Notes: generated by a model from the sequence alone, not told the origin. Positions 40,899 to 50,811 are shown, numbered from the stretch's first letter. The stretch is 64,000 nucleotides of DNA from Hydractinia symbiolongicarpus (GCF_029227915.1 NC_079877.1:30343851-30407850), one strand, 5' to 3'. Numbers and translations: made by a program.

Positions 40899-41409
40899 TC
40901 TTATATCGCATGTCCGGAAATGTCCTCGGACAGAGAATATTAATTACGCTTAAAAACTTCGTCCCCAGAAAGACGCAAATTTTAGAAAAAGTATAATTAA
41001 CAAGTCTTTATCACATTGGGGAAAAATGTCACTTGTACCACTTGATTTTGCGGAAAATTTCGTTTATTTTGAGAAACAGAGATCTAGAGCGCTTAAACGA
41101 CATAAGATTTCGATTTACAGCTTGTTAAGGGCGATAGTACGAATGAAACGTTCTTACAGTCATGTTCAACATATTTCTTGATAATTGCATAATTTTTAAC
41201 ATTTAACCCACAAGAGTATAACTTTCGGCGTTTCATTATTGTACTCACGCAATGTGAACTTGTCAAAGTTTACTTGTCAACGGACAGACTTAGGACTTCG
41301 GATCTTAGGTTAATTGGTTAGTGCAAAAACCTTCCCGCTAACGTCAGCATAAGCCATTTTTGGTTTACTTGAACTTTTTTGGGACGGGGATTTTATATCT
41401 TAAAAAGTA

Positions 41410-41491
41410 GGCAGGATGGCCGAGCGGTCTAAGGCGCTGGTTTAAGGCACCAGTCACTGCTGTGGCGCGAGTTCGACTCTCGCTCCTGTCA
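41410..41491 (+). tRNA. tRNA-Leu (anticodon AAG), hybrid flanks
   Basis: Same recombinant form as the copy at 39003, with all stems paired. Confidence 0.84.
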
Positions 41492-42001
41492 CCTTATACT
41501 GCATGTCTGGAAATGTCGTTGGACAGAGAATATGGATTACGCTTAAAAACTTGGACCCCAGAAAAACACTAATTTTAAAAAAAGTAAAATTAACAAGTCT
41601 TCCCCGCATTAGGGAAAAATAGTGCATGTAGCACTTGATTTTGCGGAAACTTTCGTCTATTTTTTCGAAACACAGATCTAAAGCGTTAAGACGTCGGAGA
41701 CTTCGACTTACAGCTTGTTAAGAACGATTGTCCACATGAAACATCCTTGCAGTCATGTTCAACATATTTCCTGATAATTGCACAATTTTTGACATTTAAC
41801 CCACAAGCGCATAATTTTCGGCGTTTCAATTTTGTGCTCCCGAAATGTGAATTTGTCAAAGTTTACTTGCCAACAGAGGGACTTAGGACTTCGGATCTTA
41901 GATTAATTGGTTAGCGCAAAAACCTTCCTGCTAATGTCAGCATAAGTCATTTTTCGATTACCTGTACTTTATTGGGACGGCATTTTATATCTCAAATAGT
42001 A

Positions 42002-42083
42002 GGCAGCATGGCCGAGCGGTCTAAGGCCCTGGTTAAAGGCACCAGTCATTTCCGTGGCACGAGTTCGAATCTCGCTCCTTTCA
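42002..42083 (+). pseudogene. tRNA-Leu copy lacking U33
   Basis: Same lineage as 39594, with further variable-arm and acceptor changes (TCCTTTC). Confidence 0.6.
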
Positions 42084-42478
42084 ACTAATCTTAAATGTCT
42101 GAAGATTACATCGGACAAACGTTCTTACTTCGGCTTAACTATCATGCCTAGAGAAATACGCGAATTTTTCAAAAGGATATTTCACAAGATTCGCTTGCAT
42201 GAAGGACGGGATCGCTGAAACTTCTGGACTGTGCAGGTCATTCCGACCACAATCAGGCAAAACTCTCTATATTGATGAAAAGTCACGGGACAAATACACT
42301 TGCAATGGAATGTGCAAAGGTGGTTGGGTATCAACGAAGATTACATCGGACAAACGTTCTTACTTCCGCTTGACTATCATACCTAGAGAAATACGCGAAT
42401 TTTTAAAAAGGATGTTTCACAAGTTTCGCTTGCATGAACGACGGGATCGCTAAAACTGCTTGACTGTGCAAGTACTTT

Positions 42479-42499
42479 CCCCCCCCCCCCCCCCCCCCC
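42479..42499. repeat. Poly(C) tract inside an array unit
   Basis: About 20 consecutive C, where the equivalent repeat copy near 40070 has about 9 and most units have none. A recent homopolymer expansion (or assembly/sequencing artefact) in the spacer. Confidence 0.85.
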
Positions 42500-42719
42500 A
42501 CAATCGGGCAAAAGTCTCTGGATTGATGAAAAGTCACGGGACAAATACACTTGCAATGGAATGTGCAGATGTCGTTGGGTATCAACGTATTATTTTTCGT
42601 CACTTACTTATTTGAAAATTTCATACATTTCGGTCATTTGTATATGTCATCTAGTGCTTTAATACGCGTAAATACGATATTATCCGCACGCTCGTCCACA
42701 TTGTGTATTTCAAAAAGCG

Positions 42720-42801
42720 GGCAGGATGGCCGAGCGCTCTAAGGCGCTGGTTTAAGGCACCAGTCACTTCGATGGCCCGAGTTCGGATCTCGCTCCTGTC
42801 A
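42720..42801 (+). tRNA. tRNA-Leu (anticodon AAG), weakened
   Basis: Same as 40297: T-stem first pair lost, other stems intact. Confidence 0.6.
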
Positions 42802-43312
42802 TCTTATATTGCATGTCTGGAAATGTCGTTGGACAGAGGATATGGTTTACGCTTAAAAACTTCGTCCCCAGAAAGACGCGAATTTTAAAAAAAAGTTTAA
42901 TTAAGAAGCCTTTCTCGCATTGGGGAATAATGGCTTTTGTACCAATTGATTTTGTGGAAAATTTCGTTTATTTTGAGAAACAGAGATCTAAAGCGTTAAA
43001 ACGTCAGGAGATTTCGATTTACAGCTTGTTAAGGACGATTGTCCACATGAAACATCCTTGCAGTCATGTTCAACATATATCCTGATAATTGCACAATTTT
43101 TGACATTTAACCCATAAGCGCATAATTTTCGGCGTTTCAATATTGTGCTCCCGAAATGTGAATTTGTCAAAGTTTACTAGCCAACAGAGGGACTTAGGAC
43201 TTCGGATCTTAGATTAATTGGTTAGCGCAAAAACCTTCCTGCTAATGTCAGCATAAGTCATTTTTCGATTACCTGTACTTTATTGGGACGGCATTTTATA
43301 TCTCAAATAGTA

Positions 43313-43394
43313 GGCAGCATGGCCGAGCGGTCTAAGGCCCTGGTTAAAGGCACCAGTCATTTCCGTGGCGCGAGTTCGAATCTCGCTCCTCTCA
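43313..43394 (+). pseudogene. tRNA-Leu copy lacking U33
   Basis: Third member of the lineage at 39594 and 42002 (loop taaaggc). Confidence 0.6.
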
Positions 43395-43780
43395 ACTAAT
43401 CTTAAATGTCTGAAGATTACATCGGACAAACGTTCTTACTTCGGCTTAACTATCCTGCCTAGAGAAATACGCGAATTTTTGCAAAAGGATATTTCACAAG
43501 ATTCGCTTGCATGAAGGACGGGATCCCTGAAACTTCTTGACTGTGCAGGTCATTCCGACCACAATCAGGCAAAACTCTCTATATTGATGAAAAGTCACGG
43601 GACAAATACACTTGCAATGGAATGTGCAAAGGTGGTTGGGTATCAACGTATTATTTTGCGTAACTTACTTATTTGAATTTTTCATACATTTCGGTCATTT
43701 GTATATGTCATCTAGTGCTTTAATACGCGTAAATACGATATTATCCGCACGCTCGTCCACATTATGTACTTCAAAAAGCG

Positions 43781-43862
43781 GGCAGGATGGCCGAGCGCTC
43801 TAAGGCGCTGGTTTAAGGCACCAGTCACTTCGATGGCGCGAGTTCGGATCTCGCTCCTGTCA
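43781..43862 (+). tRNA. tRNA-Leu (anticodon AAG)
   Basis: 82 nt. Like 42720, but with an intact T stem (gcgag/ctcgc), so all major stems pair; T loop ttcggat. Confidence 0.75.
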
Positions 43863-44300
43863 TCTTACATTGCATGTCCGAAAATGTCGTCGGACAGAGG
43901 ATATTGATTACGCTTAAAAACTCATACATGTTTGAAGATTATGTCGGACAAACATTCTAATTTCAATTTAACTATCATGCGTAGAGAATTGTGCGAATTT
44001 TGACAAAGGAGATTTCACAAGATTCGCTTGCACGAAGGGCGGAGCGCTAATACTGCTTGCTTGTGCAAGTAATTTCGCCCACAATCAGGCAAAAGTCTCT
44101 GGATTGATGAAAAGTTACGGGACAAATACACTTCCAATGGCATGTGCAGAGGTAGTTGGGCATCAACGTATTATTTTGCGTCACTTACGTATTTGAATTT
44201 TTCATACATTTTGGTCATTTTTTTATGTCATCTAATGCTTAAATACGCGTAAATACGATATTATTCTCACGCTCGTCCACAGTATGCATTTGAAAAAGCG

Positions 44301-44382
44301 GGCAGGATGGCCGAGCGATCAAAGGCGCCGGTTTAAGGCACCAGTCACTTCGGAGGCGCGAGTTCGAATCTCGCTCCTGTTA
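44301..44382 (+). tRNA. tRNA-Leu (anticodon AAG), weakened
   Basis: 82 nt. Anticodon stem ccggt/accag, D loop gatcaaagg and G-U at 1-72; T arm intact. Confidence 0.55.
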
Positions 44383-44891
44383 TCTTATCTTGCATGTCCG
44401 GAAATGTTGTCGGACAGAGAATATGGATTACGTTTAAGAACTTCGTCCCCAGAAAGACGCAAAAATTAAAAAAAATATAACTAACAAGTCTTCCTCGTAT
44501 TGGGGAAAAGTGGCGCTTTTACCACTTAGTTTTGCGGAAAATTTCGTCTATCTTTCGAAACAGAGATCTAAAGCGTTAAAACGTCAGGAAATTTTGATTT
44601 ACGGGTTGTTAAGAACGATAGTCCGAATGAAACGTCCTTACAGTCATGTTCAACATACTTTTTGATAATTGCATAATTTTTAACAATTAACCCACAAGAG
44701 CATAATTTTCGGCGCCTTAATATTGTACCCACGCAATGTGAACTTGTAAAAGTTTACTTGTCAACGGACAGACTTAGGACTTCGGATCTTAGGTTAATTG
44801 GTTAGTGCAAAAACCTTCCAGCTAACGTCAGCATAACCATTTTTGGTTAACTTGTACTTTTTTGGGACAGCATTATATCTCTTAAAAAGCA

Positions 44892-44973
44892 GGCAGGATG
44901 TCCGAGCGGTCTAAGGCGCTGGTTTTAGGCAGCCGTCACTTCAGTGGCGCAAGTTCGAATCTCGCTCTTGTCA
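44892..44973 (+). pseudogene. tRNA-Leu(UAG) copy, broken anticodon stem
   Basis: 82 nt. Stem ctggt/agccg is broken, the A box is tgtccgagcgg, and the acceptor has TCTTGTC. Confidence 0.6.
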
Positions 44974-45357
44974 ACTAATCATGTATGGATGAAAATTACG
45001 TCGGACAAACGTTCTTATTTCCGCTTAACTATTTTGCCTAGAGAAATGCGCTAATTTTTAAAAAGAATATTTCACAAGATTCGCTTGCATGAAGGACGGG
45101 ATCGCTGAAACTTCTTGACTGTGCAGGTCATTTCGACCACAATCAGGCAAAAGTCTCTGGATTGATGAAAAGTTACGGGACAAATACACTTGGATTGGAA
45201 TGTGCAGAGGTGGTTGGATATCAACGTATTATTTCGCGTCACTAACTTATTTTAATTTTTCATTCATTTCGGTCATTTGTATATGTCATCTAGTGCTTAA
45301 TATGCGTAAATACGATATTATTTTCACGCTCGTCCACAACATGTATTTGAAAAAGCG

Positions 45358-45439
45358 GGCAGGATTGCCCAGCGTTTAAAGGCGCTGGTTTAAGGCACCA
45401 GTCACTTCGGTGGCGCGAGATCGAATCTCGCTCCTGTCA
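45358..45439 (+). pseudogene. tRNA-Leu(AAG) copy, D loop and T loop altered
   Basis: 82 nt. A/D region ttgcccagcgtttaaaggc; the T loop is atcgaat, losing T54. Confidence 0.55.
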
Positions 45440-45947
45440 TCTTATCTTGCATGTCTGGAAGTGTTGCCGAACAGAGGCTATTGATTACGCTTAAAATCTT
45501 CGCCGTAACAAAGCCTGGAATTTTAAAAGAAATAAAATTAACAAGTCTTCCTCGCATTGAGGAAAAATGGCGCTTGTACCACTTGATTTTGCGGAAACAT
45601 TCGTCTATTTTTCGAACCACAGATCTAAAGCGTTAAAAGATTAGGAGATTCGATTTACAGCTTTTTAAAAACGATAGCCAGAATGGAACGTTCTTACAGT
45701 CATGTTCAACATTGTTCTTGATAATTGGATAATTTTTAACATTTAACCCGCTAGAGTATAATTTTCGGCGTTTCAACATTGTACCCACGCAATGTGAACT
45801 TGTCAAAGTTTACTTGTCAACGGAGGGACTTAGGATTCGGATCTTAGGTTAATTGGTTAGATCAAAAATCTTCCTGCCAATGTCAGCATAAGCCATTTTT
45901 GGTTTACTTGAACTCTTATGGGACGGCATTTTATATCTTATAAAGTA

Positions 45948-46029
45948 GGCGGGATGGCCGAGCGGTCTAGGGCGCTGGTTTTAGGCACCAGTCACTTCGG
46001 TGGCGCGAGTTCGAATATCGCTCCTGTCA
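45948..46029 (+). tRNA. tRNA-Leu (anticodon UAG)
   Basis: 82 nt. Acceptor GGCGGGA pairs with TCCTGTC through a G-U. One T-stem mismatch (atcgc); anticodon arm intact. Confidence 0.72.
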
Positions 46030-46412
46030 ACTAATCATACATGTCTGAGGATGACGTCAAACAAACATACTTATTTCAGTTTAACTATCATGCCTAGAGA
46101 AATGCCCGAATTTTTAAAAAGGATATTTCACAATATTCGCTTGCACGAAAGACAGAGCGCTAAAACTGCTTGCCTGTGCAGGTAATTGCGCCCACAATCA
46201 GGCAAAAGTCTCTGGATTGATGAAAAGTTACGGGACAAATACACTTGGAATGGAATATGCAAAGGTGGTTGGGTATTAACGTATTATTTTGCGTCACTTA
46301 CTTATTTGAATTTTTCATTCATTTCGATCATTTGTATATGTCATCTAGTGCTTAATACGCATAAATACGATATTATTCTCACGCTCGTCCTCAATATGTA
46401 TTTGAAAAAGCG

Positions 46413-46494
46413 GGCAGGATTGCCCAGCCATCAAAGGCGCTGGTTTAAGGCACCAGTCACTTCGGTGGCGCGAGATCGAATCTTGCTCCTGTCA
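46413..46494 (+). pseudogene. tRNA-Leu(AAG) copy, D loop and T loop altered
   Basis: 82 nt. Same lineage as 45358, with D arm gcccagccatcaaaggc and T loop atcgaat. Confidence 0.55.
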
Positions 46495-46995
46495 TCTTAT
46501 CTTGCATGTCTGGAAGTGTCGCCGAACAGAGGCTATTGATTACGCTTAAAATCTTCCCTGTAACAAAGCCTGGAATTTTAAAAGAAATGAAATTAACAAG
46601 TCTTCCTTGCATTGAGGAAAAATGGCGCTTGTACCACTTGATTTTGCGGAAACATTCGTCTATTTCTCGAACCACAGATCTACAGCGTTAAAAGATTAGG
46701 AGATTCGATTTACAGCTTTTTAAAATAGAATGGAACGTTCTTACAGTCATGTTCAACATTGTTCTTGATAATTAGATAATTTTTAACATTTAACCCACAA
46801 GAGTATAATTTTCGGCGTTTCAACATTGTACCCACGCAATGTGAACTTGTCAAAGTTTACTTGTCAACGGAGGGACTTAGGACTTCGGATCTTAGGTTAA
46901 TTGGTTAGATCAAAAACATTCCTGCTAACGTCAGCATAAGCCATTTATGGTTTATTTGAACTCTTTCGGGACGGCATTTTATATCTTAAAAGGTA

Positions 46996-47069
46996 GGCAG
47001 GATGGCCGAGCGGTCTAAGGAGCTGCACCAGTCACTTCGGTGGCACGAGTTCGAATCTCGCTCTTGTGA
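46996..47069 (+). pseudogene. tRNA-Leu copy with anticodon deletion
   Basis: 74 nt. After ctaagg the sequence agctgcaccag lacks the anticodon loop. Last copy of block 2, ~55 bp before element B. Confidence 0.8.
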
Positions 47070-47138
47070 ACTAATCATGTGTGTGTGAAAATTACGTCGG
47101 ACAAACGTTCTTATTTCCGCTTAAAGACAGTGCTCGGT

Positions 47139-48599
47139 ATGAAAGGCAAGGAGCAAAGGGTGAAGATATCCCATATACCATCTATAATCAATCAGAATGA
47201 GGATCTCTATGTGGACATACCGAACCGAACAAACAAGGAGCTAGCAAGTGCGATGATGTCGAGATGCAGCCGTCTTGCCCTTATCTACGACAGGATCCTC
47301 CGCAGCAAAGTGGTGACCATAAAAAAGGCTGACACGAGTTACAACTTGCAAATAGACACTCCGGCGAAATCTCTCAAAGGCGTCTTACTATTATTTCAGG
47401 ATCCACCAGTGGTCAAGCCGTATAGTGGTAACAATGAAATATTTTATAATCCTGGTATATCGTCCGTCAGTGTGGTTGTAGAGGGCGAACCAAATGAACT
47501 GTATTCCCATGCCATGCTCCCAAAAGATCACATGGAACAGGTGGCTGCGTTGCTGGGATCCCATGACTCGATCGTAACGATAGGTCAATATCTAAAAGAG
47601 AGGTATGGGCTTTTTCTCGACTTCAGAGCAACGCCAGAGGACTACTTGCATGGAACTGGAAGGCCCTTACAACGGTTATCGGACGGTATAACCCTGCATA
47701 TTACCAAAAAGAATGACGGTACGGGTAATATACGGTGCTACGTCTATCTATTGATGGACGCGCAATTAAATATCAAAGGCCCCAAGCGCATCAATTATCC
47801 ACATTTCACCATAACGAAACCCAACAAGATGCATCAATTTGACTTGCTCTACATGCCTCATGATAAATTATATGGAAACACCTATAAATATATACTCACA
47901 GGCATCGATATAGCTTCGCGCTACAAAGTGGCAAGACCGCTACGTACACAGAAAGCCAGCGAAGTCGCTGATATGCTCAAGGATATCTATAAAGCAGGAC
48001 CTCTCCGATATCCGAAGACCTTCCAATGCAATAATGGGTCAGAATTTAAATCAAATGTGACCAAGCTGTTGGCTTACAACAGCATCGAGATCAAACGGGC
48101 AACTACCAAATACCATCACACTTTTACGGTTTTTGTCAAAAGCTACAACAAGGCACTCGCCGAAAGGCTATTTAAGCCCCAAGATACACAGGAGCTTGCA
48201 TCTGACGAAACCAGTACCACATGGGTCAAGCATCTATACACTATCGTCAAGAGTTTGAACAACACCAAGACCGCGATGATTGATATGAAACCTTCAAAAG
48301 CAATAAAGCTTGATGACGTACCGCTTGCAAAAAGTGATGAATATGCTAATGAGAAACCTCTGCCACAAGACGGGTTCTATTTGTACTTGCTGCAGCCTGG
48401 GGAAGAACACAAGGATTCGAAAAAACGCGCAACTGATGCTTGGTGGTCGAAAAGTACGTACAGACTCGACCGTACAGTGTTAGGTACGAGATTGTTATAC
48501 TATTTGACAGATGGGCCTGATCGAAGTTTTGTGGCGGAAGAATTAATGTTAATTCCAGAGGATGTTGAAATACCTCCAGAGCATGTTAAAAATTGGTAA
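47139..48599 (+). CDS. Fused capsid fragment-integrase open frame, catalytically altered
   Basis: First ATG at 47139 (486 aa); the frame is open further 5' into array sequence. Residue numbers here count the open frame from 47079. Residues ~18-49 match the capsid N-terminus. From ~50 the sequence jumps to the C-terminal third of the capsid (YDRILRSK to YLLMDAQLNIK, ~70-233), so the first jelly roll is missing. At ~236 it passes in frame into an integrase core. The positions matching D73, D136 and E172 of element A are D255, N318 and K354, with identical spacing, so two of three catalytic acids are lost. The integrase C-terminal segment (YLLQPGEEHKDSKKRATDAWWS) is intact. Three in-frame joins and ~1.46 kb of open frame amid decayed neighbours are notable. 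A dead integrase or chance survival is most likely. Confidence 0.75.
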   Translation: MKGKEQRVKISHIPSIINQNEDLYVDIPNRTNKELASAMMSRCSRLALIYDRILRSKVVTIKKADTSYNLQIDTPAKSLKGVLLLFQDPPVVKPYSGNNEIFYNPGISSVSVVVEGEPNELYSHAMLPKDHMEQVAALLGSHDSIVTIGQYLKERYGLFLDFRATPEDYLHGTGRPLQRLSDGITLHITKKNDGTGNIRCYVYLLMDAQLNIKGPKRINYPHFTITKPNKMHQFDLLYMPHDKLYGNTYKYILTGIDIASRYKVARPLRTQKASEVADMLKDIYKAGPLRYPKTFQCNNGSEFKSNVTKLLAYNSIEIKRATTKYHHTFTVFVKSYNKALAERLFKPQDTQELASDETSTTWVKHLYTIVKSLNNTKTAMIDMKPSKAIKLDDVPLAKSDEYANEKPLPQDGFYLYLLQPGEEHKDSKKRATDAWWSKSTYRLDRTVLGTRLLYYLTDGPDRSFVAEELMLIPEDVEIPPEHVKNW

Positions 48600-48610
48600 T
48601 ATTTCTCGAT

Positions 48611-48635
48611 TTTTGTGTGTTCATAACACACAAAA
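48611..48635. terminator. Perfect hairpin between convergent genes
   Basis: 11-bp stem TTTTGTGTGTT with loop cat and arm AACACACAAAA. It lies 12 bp after the capsid-integrase stop and 5 bp before the stop of the leftward MSV199-like gene. Confidence 0.65.
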
Positions 48636-48639
48636 CACA

Positions 48640-49415
48640 TTATGACATATCGATATCATACAACCCTTCGAATAACTCGGGCGTGGCGTCATCTAGTAAA
48701 CTAAAATGATTTCGCCATGAATTCTCTATTCCAAGATTATCGTCCCTGAACCTATTCCATGTGTGTACGGCGTTTGGATCATCGCATATTGGATTTCTTT
48801 CTATCATAGTAGGATACATCTTCCTTAGTGTACGGAGCGGATCGTTTAATGATCTGTGCTGACAACGAATAATATAGTGAGGATGTTGGCCTTTTTTCAC
48901 ACATTCATTAGAATCATTTTTATCAATAACACAGAGTACATTATCATAGGGATAACCATTAGGAACATACCGATCACGAAGCTCCGCAATTTCCAATGTT
49001 CGTAGATCTAGCTGTTTCTCTCGCTCTTGAAGGTCATCGTTAAGCATCGCCAGGGCTTGACGATATTCTTCTATTTCATTTTGTAATTTTTTGATACCCT
49101 TCATCGCAAGCAATTTCATAATCTCAAGAGCCCGTGGTTTTGTGAATGTGCACAAATATTCAAAGCATCATCCAAAGATATGAATACATCGTGAGGATTT
49201 TTAGTTTCCTTTGGCCCGGCATACCATGCCGGGTCCTGAGCATTTAGCTCTATACGCGTCTTCTCCACTATATTTAGAGCTCTACAGGATATTCTTATGT
49301 CAACAATTCCCAAGAATCTCCCAAGATCAGCACGTTTAAAAAAAGTGTGATCTTGCTCATCGAATAGAGTCTCAATGGATTCAGCAGGTAATGTGTTTAA
49401 AACAAGTGAGGACAT
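48640..49415 (-). pseudogene. MSV199 / DUF3627-like (Bro-related) DNA-virus protein, frameshifted
   Basis: N-terminal piece 49116-49415 (99 aa): FFKRADLGRFLGI, DIRISCRAL and DVFISLDDALNI fit the MSV199/KilA-N-type DNA-binding domain. C-terminal piece 48640-49155: KPRALEIMKLLAMKG, a coiled coil (IEEYRQALAMLNDDLQEREKQLDLRTLEI), and a C-terminal domain with YDNVLCVIDK, HYIIRCQHRSL and MIERNPICDDPNAVHTWNRF, of DUF3627 type. The frames change around 49140 at cacaaaacc. This architecture is known from iridoviruses, poxviruses and related large DNA viruses and from some Polinton-like elements. Predicted nuclear or virosomal DNA binding. It is absent from the visible parts of elements A and C. Confidence 0.7.
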
Positions 49416-49424
49416 TTTTATAAT

Positions 49425-49613
49425 TTACATTACCCCAACCAGGGTCACAATGAGTAGGACGGTTATGAAAAAATACTTGGTATTCCTTTCCCTTTCTAAT
49501 GCATCCCTTAGCTCTTCATCAAGAGCTTCCAGTTGAGATTCCAGATAGGGTATTTTGTCCATTTCTTTATGACAATTTTCCAATTGCCTTTCTAAGGTTC
49601 TGATATATGACAT
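49425..49613 (-). CDS. Short coiled-coil, tail-anchored protein
   Basis: 62 aa. Residues 1-43 form a strongly charged helix with heptad pattern (TLERQLENCHKEMDKI, ESQLEALDEELRDALERER). Residues 46-62 are hydrophobic (YFFITVLLIVTLVGVM), a C-terminal membrane anchor. Its ATG directly follows the ATPase stop (TAAATG), consistent with a tightly packed viral transcript. Function unknown. Confidence 0.65.
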   Translation of the reverse strand: MSYIRTLERQLENCHKEMDKIPYLESQLEALDEELRDALERERNTKYFFITVLLIVTLVGVM

Positions 49614-50217
49614 TTATTCTAGAACACTCCAGGCCCTAGGGTGTTCCATTCTAATATACAAACAGGCATGTTTGGATTTTTTCAACTGATTCTTTATAGG
49701 CTCCCAGTCGTTCATTATGTTGGTTTCTTTATCCACCAATTTCATGTCACTCCTTTCGTGCGGGTACCACATGATGTTTTTTCTGTCTCCTCAGGTTTTT
49801 GGGGATCGTAGTATAACTTTGAGTTAGCAACCACAACGAGTGCTTCCTGTGCCGCCCGCTTATGGCGAGTTCAAGTAAAGGCTGTCTGCGCTTATCCAAG
49901 CTGTCGTCCGAGATCATATCGTCTACAACGAACAGAGTGTCTTCACCCGCCAGCATCGACGAAAATTTTTCGATCCACTCGAACAGCTGGTCCTTCGGGT
50001 TAATTAGGAATACGTATGGGTCCTTCCAAAGCAATCCTCGATTGAGATAGGTCCTATTCCAGGGGATCGTGCGGAAGAGTATCACTATATTTTGAACGTG
50101 ACCCTTGTACTCGTTCTAGAGCAGAGCGAGAACACGCTGCGTTTTTCCACATGAGGTAGGACCAGTGAAAATAGCCGTATGAGTTTCTTTAACAATATCA
50201 TGGGCAGACAACACTCA
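49614..50217 (-). pseudogene. Genome-packaging ATPase (FtsK/HerA superfamily), broken
   Basis: The Walker A region (IFTGPTSCGKTQRV) lies at about 50150-50190. An in-frame TAG interrupts the frame soon after ALL. The longest open piece, 49747-50085, carries Walker B (LFVVDDMIS), the KRRQPLLELAISGRHRKH segment and the LLTQSYTTIPKNLRRQ motif. A frameshift near 49785 follows, and the expected C-terminal sequence, ending RMEHPRAWSVLE, continues in another frame to 49614. It matches the element C ATPase through all motifs. No ATG opens this frame. Confidence 0.8.
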
Positions 50218-50447
50218 TGACCATACTCGCGGGCAACCATCCTTTGCTCACTGCCATCTCACGCTTCCTCGCCCTGCTGTAAAATACGCGATCATTTTCA
50301 TCACATCGCTGGTATCCAACTTAGTGGAAGGACTCGAGATTCCGAGGAATTTCTTCCCAACCATCGCGTAAGCGAAAGTAAAACCGAGGTCGACCACGGT
50401 CTCATATCAATGATTTCGTTTTGCTGAGGGGTAACATTCGAACTCAT
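50198..50447 (-). pseudogene. MDKKS-family small membrane protein, decayed
   Basis: Starts at an ATG at 50447 and changes frame after about 14 codons. The shifted frame contains VVDLGFTFAYAMVGKKFLG and a SPSTKLDTSDVMKMIAYF segment. It aligns position by position with the hydrophobic segment and LEDTGKLVAIVAA part of the 75-aa element C protein. Its end overlaps the ATPase start. Confidence 0.55.
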
Positions 50448-50460
50448 GTTTATTATAGGC

Positions 50461-50811
50461 CTATCTCATACGAAAAATATCAATCTCAGGCTTTGAAAAT
50501 TTTTGCTGAACCGTTGGTGCGTGTGTTTTGGCAATCTTCTGGGGGCCCACAGGCTTACGGAGAAAATAGTAGGCACCTCCAATACATCCGAGGATAATAA
50601 GGCCTCCACCAATGCATACGCCACTGCTTAACTGTACAGAACTCACTCCAGAAGAGGTTTTGACTGGAGGTTGTACAGCACCCTCTTGTTGTCTAAAATC
50701 TTCTTTCCTCTTCTTCATCAGTGCTGCTAGTGTATGACCCTGTGCGACTCTACCAGGATGCTTTAATGGTTTTGCAATGACCATCTCTTCTTGCGGTTGT
50801 TCAGTGCTCAT
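50461..50811 (-). CDS. Single-pass membrane protein (134-aa family)
   Basis: 116 aa, intact. Basic, Gln-rich N-terminus (HTLAALMKKRKEDFRQQ), Ser-rich linker, one glycine-rich hydrophobic segment at about residues 64-84 (VCIGGGLIILGCIGGAYYFLRK), and a short basic C-terminus. It matches the element C gene at 61642 in layout and in the segment before the linker. No signal peptide. Ends in TAG. Confidence 0.65.
   Translation of the reverse strand: MSTEQPQEEMVIAKPLKHPGRVAQGHTLAALMKKRKEDFRQQEGAVQPPVKTSSGVSSVQLSSGVCIGGGLIILGCIGGAYYFLRKPVGPQKIAKTHAPTVQQKFSKPEIDIFRMR

Larger units (their letters stand above)
38650..42800 (+). repeat. Higher-order repeat, ~2.4 kb period (second set)
   Basis: 39003/41410, 39594/42002 and 40297/42720 are equivalent slots about 2407 bp apart. 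The later growth of the third interval comes partly from expansion of a C-run at 42480-42499. A further copy of the middle slot follows at 43313. Confidence 0.7.
21950..47124 (+). repeat. Tandem array block 2 of tRNA-Leu units
   Basis: Forty-eight tRNA-Leu slots, all +, in units of roughly 1.0-1.2 kb, more divergent than block 1 and with many deletions and mosaic units. It enters at aaaatgcgcgaacg (middle of the spacer after a UAG slot) and leaves after ttatttccgcttaa at 47124, the same spacer about 30 bp earlier. Spacers show no conserved protein frame. Several slots have hybrid flanks, showing crossovers within tRNA bodies. Confidence 0.9.

Noticed and set aside
7135-47000. Many 60-117-aa open frames in the array (for example 10062-10316, 22573-22827, 46186-46539)
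   Set aside because: They run across tRNA bodies and repeat spacers, recur with each unit, start at tRNA sequence and show no codon-level conservation. They are shadows of the repeat.
1-47124. CRISPR array
   Set aside because: The repeats are ~1 kb units with tRNA genes. There are no short regularly spaced direct repeats and no cas genes.
47079-47138. tRNA-array sequence as a genuine N-terminus of the capsid-integrase frame
   Set aside because: The open frame there starts at GTG within array sequence. The first ATG is at 47139, inside capsid-like sequence, so the upstream part is probably untranslated.
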